Positions 58,966 to 64,000 of a stretch of DNA of 64,000 bases are shown here, in pieces. The position numbers were made by a program, and so were the translations under genes. Position 1 is the first letter of the stretch, and every line of letters begins with the position of its first letter. Source of the stretch: Amycolatopsis deserti. GTDB lineage: Bacteria > Actinomycetota > Actinomycetes > Mycobacteriales > Pseudonocardiaceae. Location: positions 505,083-569,082 of the forward strand of contig NZ_BNAU01000005.1 of NCBI RefSeq assembly GCF_014653945.1, given 5' to 3'. Below the pieces are notes generated by a model that saw only the letters and a program-made list of their open reading frames with translations, made no database searches and was not told where the DNA came from.

Positions 58966-58980
58966 TACCCGTAGGGGGTA
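58966..58980. promoter_or_regulatory. CsoR-like operator 1
   Basis: TACCC-GTAGG-GGGTA, a perfect 5-bp inverted repeat in the 15-bp form of actinobacterial CsoR boxes. It lies upstream of the AhpD-CopZ-CDGSH operon (minus). CsoR leaves such sites when Cu(I) binds. Confidence 0.65.
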
Positions 58981-59010
58981 TGTCGATCACGTTAGCACCG
59001 CGTTCGCCGA

Positions 59011-59025
59011 TACGCCAGGGGGGTA
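59011..59025. promoter_or_regulatory. CsoR-like operator 2 (degenerate)
   Basis: TACGCCAGGGGGGTA keeps the TAC and GGGTA ends of the 15-mer but has a poor left arm. It lies about 78 bp upstream of the short ORF at 59103. Confidence 0.4.
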
Positions 59026-59102
59026 TAGCGCTGCGGCAAGACAGCGCACTTCCTCCAAGGCATACGGGTATCGGAATCGTCGACCGGGTTGAGGAGAGGG
59101 AA

Positions 59103-59216
59103 ATGCGGGGTTACGCCAGCGACTGCAGCGAGCAGGAGATCACCATCGACGCGGTGCGACTTAGTACGCTACGGGGGTATGGAGTGTCAACCGGCCAGCA
59201 GACGTGGGGCGGCTGA
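59103..59216 (+). CDS. Short ORF with CsoR-like beginning, possible csoR relic
   Basis: A 37-codon ORF starting MRGYASD after a strong GAGGAGAGGGA. Actinobacterial CsoR proteins often start M-x-G-Y-x-x-D, followed by the helix containing RRIEGQ. Here the similarity ends after about seven residues. This suggests that csoR was deleted, leaving its RBS and first codons. The rest of the ORF resembles nothing. A partial CsoR-like site lies inside it (59165-59179). Confidence 0.35.
   Translation: MRGYASDCSEQEITIDAVRLSTLRGYGVSTGQQTWGG
59165..59179. promoter_or_regulatory. CsoR-like operator 3 (degenerate)
   Basis: TACGCTACGGGGGTA carries TAC and a strong GGGGTA right arm, in the same 15-bp length as the other sites. 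Confidence 0.38.
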
Positions 59217-59562
59217 AGAGGCGGCACCGAACGCGGGTTCAGCTGCGGGCCGAATGCGGCTGGGCGGGAGTTTCCGTCCAGCGCGGGCGATCTCGCTGAA
59301 CAGCGGGCACCTCCCCGCGCTCAGTCCTACTGGGAGTACTAGCCATCCCCCGGGAGACGCCCGCATGACCCCGCGCCCTCGCCAGAAGCTGCTGCTCCCG
59401 CGGACGGCAGACTCCCGGTCCGTCGGCAGCCTTCGCTACCACGAGCGCCACCGAGGTCTGCGTCGCCACCGGTCGCCGCGGGGTACCGCGCGGCCGACTC
59501 GCCGGCCCGCTGTTGGCGGCTTTCGATAACAGACTGGTCCTCAGGTGACCCCGCCGAGCCCG
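59217..59562. other. No recognisable gene
   Basis: About 345 bp with short open frames of irregular composition. A CTACT-GGG-AGTAC symmetry lies near 59328-59340. I see no conserved protein, RNA or repeat. It lies between the csoR-like relic and the decayed NlpC/P60 gene, so it may be scar sequence. Confidence 0.3.
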
Positions 59563-60471
59563 TCAGCCGACGATGCGGCGCGCTCCGATGTAGTGGCCGT
59601 CGCCGCGGATGGAGCGGACGGCGACCAGCTGGCCCTCGGTCGGGGCCTCCACCATCTTGCCGTCGCCGACTTACATGCCGACGTGCTGGATCGCGGCGGG
59701 GTTGCCGGTGCCATCGTCGTAGAAGACGAGGTCGCCCGGCTGGAGCTCGCTCTGCGCGACCGGCCGGCCCAGCGTGTACTGCGAGCCGCTGGAGTGCGGC
59801 AGCGAGATTCCCGCCGCGCGGTAGGCCCACATCGTCAGCCCCGAGCAGTCGACTTCGCTCGAGCCTTCCGCGCCCTACTCGTATTCCGAGCCCCGCTTGG
59901 CCAGGGCGGCCTGCAACGCGGTGTTCGCGGCGCCGGGCGGGCCGAAGTAGGACCCGGTGTCCTTGACGGTGCCCATGGCCTGCCTGGTTGCCGGGCTCGG
60001 CCGCTGGAGCGCGCGCGTTGAGCGTCGTCTTGTGCTGACGGATGTCCTCGGTCAGCTTCGCCGCTGCGTCGCGGGCGGCGGCGCGTTCCTGCGCGCCCTG
60101 CATGTCGGCACGGACCAGGTCGGCGTGGGCCAGCGCGGCGTTCAACGCGTTCAGTGCGCCGTTCTGCTGCTCGGCCAGGACACCCAGGGCGGACATGCGG
60201 TCCAGGAAGTTCTGCAGCGACCCGCTCGACATCACGGCCGACATCCGGCTGGACGTCGCACCTCCCAGGAAGGCTTCGGCGGCGACTCGGTCCACTTCGG
60301 TCCGAGCCTGTTCGACCGCCGCGCCTACCGCAAGCGCACGCCGATCGTACTGCGCCTGCGGATCCGCGGGTGGTTGCGCGGAGCACCGGGATGCACGCCG
60401 GCCCCGATCAGCAGTCCCCACAGGATCAGGAAAACCGCCGAGCGACGCAACCTGCCGGTGCCAGTCCGCAC
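59563..60471 (-). pseudogene. NlpC/P60 peptidoglycan hydrolase (RipA-like), multiply disrupted
   Basis: Three frames give one protein: a signal anchor (LRRSAVFLILWGLLIGAG) from GTG 60471; a coiled coil (AVGAAVEQARTEVDRVAAEAFLGG...NALNAALAHADLVRADMQ); and an NlpC/P60 domain with VDCSGLTMWAYRAAG (catalytic Cys), PGDLVFYDDG, HVGM (His) and the terminal GARRIVG. Lesions are two frameshifts, a TAG at 59875-59877 (W expected in YEWGAEG) and a TAA at 59671-59673 (Y in HVGMY). Intact relatives cleave peptidoglycan stem peptides outside the cell. Several independent lesions make a sequencing error unlikely. Confidence 0.85.
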
Positions 60472-60642
60472 GTGGGCGAAACTAACAGCCTCCGTTCACG
60501 GCGAGCCAGCTTTCGCCGTGTCCACCGCTCGATGATGTGACATCGAAGTCCATTGTGGACGACTGAGTTTTCCTTTTCACGCAGCACCCGAGCAGAGGTG
60601 GGAAACCCAGGAAGGTCTCCCACCCCTGCGTCAGCGCCTTCG

Positions 60643-61293
60643 TCAGAGCGTGGTCAGCAGTTGCTGCATCTCGGTGATCTCGGCCGTCTGGGCGTCGATG
60701 ACGGCCTGCGCCAGCGCCTTGGCGTCGGCGTTGGCCCCGTTGGCCAGCTCGGTCCGCGCCATCTCGACCGCGCCCTGGTGGTGTTCGACCATCATCTGAA
60801 GCCACATCTTGTCGAACTCCGCACCGCTGGCGTGCTCCAGCATCCGCATGTCCGCGTCGCTCATCATGCCGGGCATCGCGCCGTGGTCCATCCCCGGCAT
60901 CGAGGACGTCGACGGCATGTGCATCCCCGACATGGACGGCATCGCGCTCATGGCCGCGTTCCACTGCGTGAGCCAGCCCCGCATCTGCTGGATCTCGGGA
61001 TCCTGGGCGCGTTCGATCCGGCTCGCGAGGTCCTTGACCTGGTTGTTGGTGCTCCGGGTGGGCACCAGCTTCGCCATGTCGAGAGCCTGCTGGTGGTGCT
61101 GGATCATCTCCTGGGCGAACGTGACGTCGGCGTCGTTGTGCGTCGCGGACTGCGCGGGAGCCGACGATGTGACGGGAGCGCTGCTGCCGCCCATGTTCAT
61201 GCCGGCGTGGTCGTCGTTGCCGCCGCCGCACGCGGCCAGGACGAGCCCGGCGACGGCCACAGCGATGCCGGTACCCACAAATGTCTTCGTCAT
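60643..61293 (-). CDS. DUF305 lipoprotein, metal/copper-associated
   Basis: A 216-residue protein with a lipoprotein signal (LVLAAC, Cys22) and the DUF305 repeats FAQEMIQHHQQALDMAKLV and WLQMMVEHHQGAVEMARTE. The His/Met-rich centre (MPSMSGMHMPSTSSMPGMDHGAMPGMM) could bind copper. DUF305 proteins are often near multicopper oxidases, CopZ and other copper-resistance genes. GAAGGAAG precedes the ATG at 61293. It precedes no gene but may be cotranscribed with the small His-rich membrane protein upstream. Confidence 0.9.
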   Translation of the reverse strand: MTKTFVGTGIAVAVAGLVLAACGGGNDDHAGMNMGGSSAPVTSSAPAQSATHNDADVTFAQEMIQHHQQALDMAKLVPTRSTNNQVKDLASRIERAQDPEIQQMRGWLTQWNAAMSAMPSMSGMHMPSTSSMPGMDHGAMPGMMSDADMRMLEHASGAEFDKMWLQMMVEHHQGAVEMARTELANGANADAKALAQAVIDAQTAEITEMQQLLTTL

Positions 61294-61356
61294 GGTTCTT
61301 CCTTCGGTCACGAGTAGTTCACCTGCCGCTGATGGCGCGAAAACGCCACCAGCCGG

Positions 61357-61746
61357 TCACAGGCGCAACACGCAGACCGAAGTGAGGATGACTCTGCCGC
61401 CGCCCCTGACAGGCGGATCGGGGCCACTGGTGCTCGACGCCCGCGCGCCGGTCCGCCGGCTCACGAGCAGGTGGGCCAGCGCCGCACCGAGGAGCAGGAC
61501 GAGGATCCAGGCGGCGAACTGGCCGACCACGGCCAGGCACTGGTGGAGCATGTCGGCCATGGGATGGCCGTCCGAGACCGGTTGCACCGCGGGCCCGGAA
61601 GCGGCGGCCATCGCCACCACGGCGTGCCCGGGCCCGTGCGCCGCGCCGCCGTGATCGGCCGGCACGTGATGCATGAGCACCAGCGCCAGCGAAACCACGG
61701 CCAGCAGCAGCCACCTGGCCGGCAGGCTGCGCTTCACCGTGGTCAT
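61357..61746 (-). CDS. Small His-rich membrane protein (DUF6153-like)
   Basis: A 129-residue protein with an N-terminal TM (WLLLAVVSLALVLMHHV), a His-rich outer loop (ADHGGAAHGPGHAV; SDGHPMADMLHQ) and a second TM (WILVLLLGAALAHLLVS). The His and Met residues suggest metal binding outside the membrane. The layout resembles DUF6153 proteins that sit beside DUF305 lipoproteins in actinobacteria. It lies 63 bp upstream of the DUF305 gene on the same strand. Family assignment is by layout and context. Confidence 0.68.
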   Translation of the reverse strand: MTTVKRSLPARWLLLAVVSLALVLMHHVPADHGGAAHGPGHAVVAMAAASGPAVQPVSDGHPMADMLHQCLAVVGQFAAWILVLLLGAALAHLLVSRRTGARASSTSGPDPPVRGGGRVILTSVCVLRL

Positions 61747-61886
61747 GCTCCAACGGTAACCGTCCGCTCGCGCACGGGACCAGTGACCTGCCCGTCGGCC
61801 CGCGCCGGCAACTCGAAGGTGACCGATGATCAGGGACGAGCCCGGGCGCAACCTGCGGGATGGGCGGAGCCGGCCGCGCGGTCCGC

Positions 61887-62681
61887 CTATTTCCTGCTGT
61901 CCGAACCCAAGTCCTGAGTGCTGCGCTCTCCAAGCCGCGTGCCGGCGGCCAGGAACAAGGGAACGGCCAGGAAGAGCCGCCCGGCCGCCGCGCGCCGCTG
62001 TTGTTCGTCCAGCCACGCCGTGATCTGCTCCGGCGGAGCTGCTTGCACCTGCAGACCGTGGTCGGCGAGTCCGGTCAGCACCGGCAGCATCGCCGCGTCG
62101 GTGAACACCGCGGTGTGCACCTCGATGGTCACGTCGGTGAATCCCTGGTCGAGCAGCAGGTTGCGGTAGCGGCGGGCCACTGTCGGGTTGGTCACGGACC
62201 GGGCACGTGCCTGCACCAGTGTTCGGGTGAGACCAGGTTCGTCCGAGTCGATCACGAACGTTTCCCAGTCCTGTCCCAGCAAGACGATGCGTCCGCCGGG
62301 CGCGAGCACGCGCATCGCCTCGCGGAGCGCGGCGTCGACATCGGGCAGCTCGTGGAAGACCTTGTCGGCTCGGTACCCGGCGAGCACGCCGTCGGGGAAC
62401 GGCAGTTCCTCCGCGGTCCCAGGCACGAACTCCAGTCCCGGCCAGCGGTGACGGGCCGCGGTCAGCATCGTCTCGCTGGGATCGACCCCGACACAGTCGG
62501 CCCCTCGCTCGGTCAGCTCGGCGACGGCCCGGCCCGAGCCGCACCCGACGTCGACGACCCGAGCACCGGGTGCGACGTGCAGCAGTTCGTAGGTGCGAGC
62601 CCGGAGTTCGGCTGCCCCGGGCAGGGCGTCGGCCGCGTCGAGCACGGAGATCAGGCCGGGTTCGGTGGTGTGAGTGGACAT
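61887..62681 (-). CDS. SAM-dependent methyltransferase under MerR control
   Basis: A 264-residue class I methyltransferase. VVDVGCGSGRAVAELTERGADCVGVDPSE is motif I/post I, and LEFVPGTAEELPFPDGVLAGYRADKVFHELPDVDAALREAMRVLAPGGRIVL covers motifs II-III in segments. Substrate unknown; no extra Cys cluster as in arsenite methyltransferases. The ATG falls at the predicted transcription start of a MerR-type promoter, so the transcript is likely leaderless. It is divergent from the MerR gene, 28 bp between the two ATGs. Confidence 0.85.
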   Translation of the reverse strand: MSTHTTEPGLISVLDAADALPGAAELRARTYELLHVAPGARVVDVGCGSGRAVAELTERGADCVGVDPSETMLTAARHRWPGLEFVPGTAEELPFPDGVLAGYRADKVFHELPDVDAALREAMRVLAPGGRIVLLGQDWETFVIDSDEPGLTRTLVQARARSVTNPTVARRYRNLLLDQGFTDVTIEVHTAVFTDAAMLPVLTGLADHGLQVQAAPPEQITAWLDEQQRRAAAGRLFLAVPLFLAAGTRLGERSTQDLGSDSRK

Positions 62682-62688
62682 GCCACCC

Positions 62689-62719
62689 AGGGTGCGACTT
62701 AATGCCGACATGAAGTCAA
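62689..62719 (-). promoter_or_regulatory. MerR operator-promoter (minus strand) for the methyltransferase
   Basis: On the minus strand TTGACT (62719-62714) and CACCCT (62694-62689) have a 19-bp spacer. A dyad GACTT-N12-AAGTC (62717-62696) lies within it, as for MerR activators. Transcription would start about 62682, next to the methyltransferase ATG at 62681. The -10 is weak, as expected of an activator-dependent promoter. The dyad also covers the ATG of the regulator at 62710. Confidence 0.6.
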
Positions 62720-63123
62720 GCGCGACGATGAGCATCGGGGAGATCGCGGCCCAGTTCGGGTTGGCGACGCACGTGCTGCGCCACTGGGAATCGATGGGCC
62801 TGCTGGCGCCGTCCCGGCTCGGCGGCCGCCGCCGCTACGGCGCGGACGACCTCTACCGCATCGCGGTGATCCTGCGGGCCAAGGAAGCCGGGCTCGGCCT
62901 GGACGAGATCCGCGAGATGATCACGACGTCGGATCCGGCCGAACGCCGGTCCGTGCTGCTGCGCCGACGCGACGAGCTCGCCGAGCGCATCGCCCGCGCT
63001 CAGGCGTCGCTCGACCTGATCGAGTGCGCCCTGGGCTGCGATCACGACGACTTCACCAGCTGCCCGCACTTCCAAGCCGTCATGGCCGAACGCATCGCCC
63101 TGAGCACAACGCCTGCGAGCTAG
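62710..63123 (+). CDS. MerR-family regulator
   Basis: A 137-residue regulator from ATG 62710, or 131 from ATG 62728. The winged helix reads IGEIAAQFGLATHVLRHWESMGLLAPSRLGGRRRYGADDLYRIAVIL in segments, and a coiled-coil helix follows. The tail CALGCDHDDFTSCPHF has three Cys and two His residues, a possible metal or redox site. The 62728 start leaves the dyad outside the coding region and is attractive. It is divergent from the methyltransferase and probably both represses itself and activates that gene. Confidence 0.9.
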   Translation: MKSSATMSIGEIAAQFGLATHVLRHWESMGLLAPSRLGGRRRYGADDLYRIAVILRAKEAGLGLDEIREMITTSDPAERRSVLLRRRDELAERIARAQASLDLIECALGCDHDDFTSCPHFQAVMAERIALSTTPAS

Positions 63124-63139
63124 ACCTGGATCACATGAA

Positions 63140-63154
63140 TACCCCCTAGGGGTA
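63140..63154. promoter_or_regulatory. CsoR-like operator 4 (perfect)
   Basis: TACCCC-CTA-GGGGTA, a perfect 6-bp inverted repeat of 15 bp. It lies 17 bp after the MerR stop, 77 bp upstream of the MFS start codon, and exactly 60 bp before site 5. Confidence 0.65.
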
Positions 63155-63199
63155 CTTGCGCGACGACCTCGACCGCGGCTAACTTCTCGGTCATACGCA

Positions 63200-63214
63200 T
63201 ACCCCCTACAGGTA
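63200..63214. promoter_or_regulatory. CsoR-like operator 5
   Basis: TACC-CCCTACA-GGTA, a 4-bp inverted repeat in the same 15-bp size, 17 bp before the MFS ATG and 60 bp (six turns of about 10 bp) after site 4. A repressor here would block translation initiation or elongation. Confidence 0.55.
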
Positions 63215-63230
63215 TAGGAGTTGACCGGAG

Positions 63231-64000
63231 ATGAGAACCGACTCCCGCCGCTGGTGGGCACTGGGGTTCCTCGCGCTCGCCCAGTTCATGGTCATCATGG
63301 ACACCTCGATCATCGGGGTCGCGCTGCCGAAGATGCAGTCCGATCTCGGCTTCTCCCCCGACGGCCTGTCCTGGGTGTTCAACGCCTACGTGGTCGCCTT
63401 CGGCGGGCTGCTGCTGCTCGGCGGGCGGCTGTCCGACCTGCTCGGCGCCCGCCGGATGTTCGCCGCCGGCTGGGTGATCACCCTGGGCGGCTCGGTGGTC
63501 GCGGCGCTGGCGGGCAGCGCCGGGGTGGAGCTGACCGGTCGCGTGTTGCAGGGCGCCGGAGCGGCGTTGATCGCCCCGTCGGCCCTGACCCTGCTGATGG
63601 TGCTGTTCGGCGCCCGCCCGAAGGAGCTGACCAAGGCACTGGCGCTGTACGGGGCGGCCGCGCCGGCCGGCGGCACCGCCGGGGTGTTCCTCGGCGGCGT
63701 GATCACCGAATGGCTGTCCTGGCCGTGGATCTTCTGGCTCTACGTCCCCATCTCACTGATCGCGATCGCGGCCACCCCCGCCCTCATGCCCGCCACCCCC
63801 GCACGCCGCGGCGCGGTGGACATCGCCGGCGCCGTGGCCGTCACCGCCGGCCTGGCACTGACCGTGTTCGCCATCGTCCGCGCCCCCGAACAGGGCTGGG
63901 CCTCCCCGGCCACCCTCGGCGCGCTGGCCGGCGGGATCACGCTGCTGGGCATCTTCCTGGCCATCCAGCGCGCCCGCCGGGTCCCGCTGGTGCGGCTGGG
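63231..64000 (+). CDS. MFS transporter (DHA2-like), 5' part
   Basis: The first 256 codons of a gene continuing past the window edge. It has eight or so hydrophobic segments, FMVIMDTSIIGVALPKMQSDLGFS (TM1), LLLLGGRLSDLLGARRMF (motif A), GRVLQGAGAALIAPSALTLLM (motif C region) and GVFLGGVITEWLSWPWIFWLYVPI. DHA2 (14-TM) exporters extrude drugs or cations. GGAG precedes the ATG. Two CsoR-like boxes are just upstream, so metal-responsive control is likely. Confidence 0.85.
   Translation, partial: MRTDSRRWWALGFLALAQFMVIMDTSIIGVALPKMQSDLGFSPDGLSWVFNAYVVAFGGLLLLGGRLSDLLGARRMFAAGWVITLGGSVVAALAGSAGVELTGRVLQGAGAALIAPSALTLLMVLFGARPKELTKALALYGAAAPAGGTAGVFLGGVITEWLSWPWIFWLYVPISLIAIAATPALMPATPARRGAVDIAGAVAVTAGLALTVFAIVRAPEQGWASPATLGALAGGITLLGIFLAIQRARRVPLVRL

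Noticed and set aside
1..64000. tRNA, rRNA, CRISPR, prophage or riboswitch
   Set aside because: No cloverleaf-like, ribosomal, regularly spaced repeat, phage structural or conserved riboswitch pattern was found by reading; a covariance-model scan would be decisive.

Overview
The window is about 70% GC or more, uses GTG and TTG starts freely, packs genes with ATGA, GTGA and TTGA overlaps, and carries families typical of mycelial actinobacteria: DUF574 methyltransferases, CYTH-CHAD, DUF3237, HxlR and MerR regulators, and form II CoxL. This points to a Pseudonocardiaceae-like soil actinobacterium. Amycolatopsis is my best guess, by inference only. I see no rRNA, tRNA, CRISPR array, prophage or intact insertion sequence. 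The region looks like ordinary chromosome rich in accessory catabolic operons, with several decayed genes.

Layout. 1-5,045: end of an IclR regulator, a flavoprotein monooxygenase, an orphan TPR-LuxR regulator, a CYTH-CHAD protein and an unknown small protein. 5,046-8,211: a GH3 glycosidase coupled to a sugar-type MFS transporter behind a perfect palindrome. 8,218-15,573: a LysR-controlled aromatic or N-heterocycle catabolic cluster (DUF3237, cyclase, FAD hydroxylase, extradiol dioxygenase, FAH-family hydrolase, broken SDR, C-C hydrolase of the nicotine-pathway type). 15,600-18,216: a zinc-ribbon/NADAR pair, an MFS exporter behind a MerR-type promoter, and a small secreted protein. 18,263-23,784: a signalling or unknown block with two DUF574 methyltransferases, a phosphatase, a PAS-like protein, a TetR regulator and an unknown protein.

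23,947-29,866: a LytS/LytTR two-component system coupled to two sodium:solute symporters of the acetate/pyruvate type, with a DUF485 partner. 29,922-32,357: an ArsR-like regulator, a secreted ricin-type lectin and a NarL response regulator. 32,350-36,961: the partner histidine kinase, then divergently two small membrane proteins and a Tat-exported multicopper oxidase. 37,289-37,553 is a large imperfect palindrome. 37,554-48,694 is a coherent sialoglycan-utilisation locus: a FadR-type regulator with twin operators, a Dpp-type ABC transporter with a permease-ATPase fusion, a NanA/DapA-type aldolase, a GH42 beta-galactosidase and a secreted sialidase with a LamG-like domain. In this model sialidase and galactosidase trim glycans, the transporter imports the products and the lyase cleaves the sialic acid.

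48,732-57,623: a hydrolase remnant, an NmrA-type/HxlR pair, and a form II CoxS-CoxL-CoxM molybdenum hydroxylase operon with an MFS transporter and a thioesterase, opposed by a second HxlR and an enoyl-CoxA-hydratase-family (enoyl-CoA hydratase) gene. 57,934-64,000: a metal/redox block with a CDGSH protein, a copper chaperone, an AhpD-like protein, a decayed NlpC/P60 hydrolase, a DUF305 lipoprotein, a small His-rich membrane protein, a MerR/methyltransferase pair with an overlapping operator-promoter, and the start of a DHA2 exporter. Five CsoR-like 15-mers are scattered here without an intact csoR.

The most interesting unexplained signals are the two terminators whose 7-nt loop holds the stop codon, the 265-bp palindrome, the twin operators spaced 63 bp apart, the two MerR-type leaderless promoters and the csoR-less copper-box cluster.
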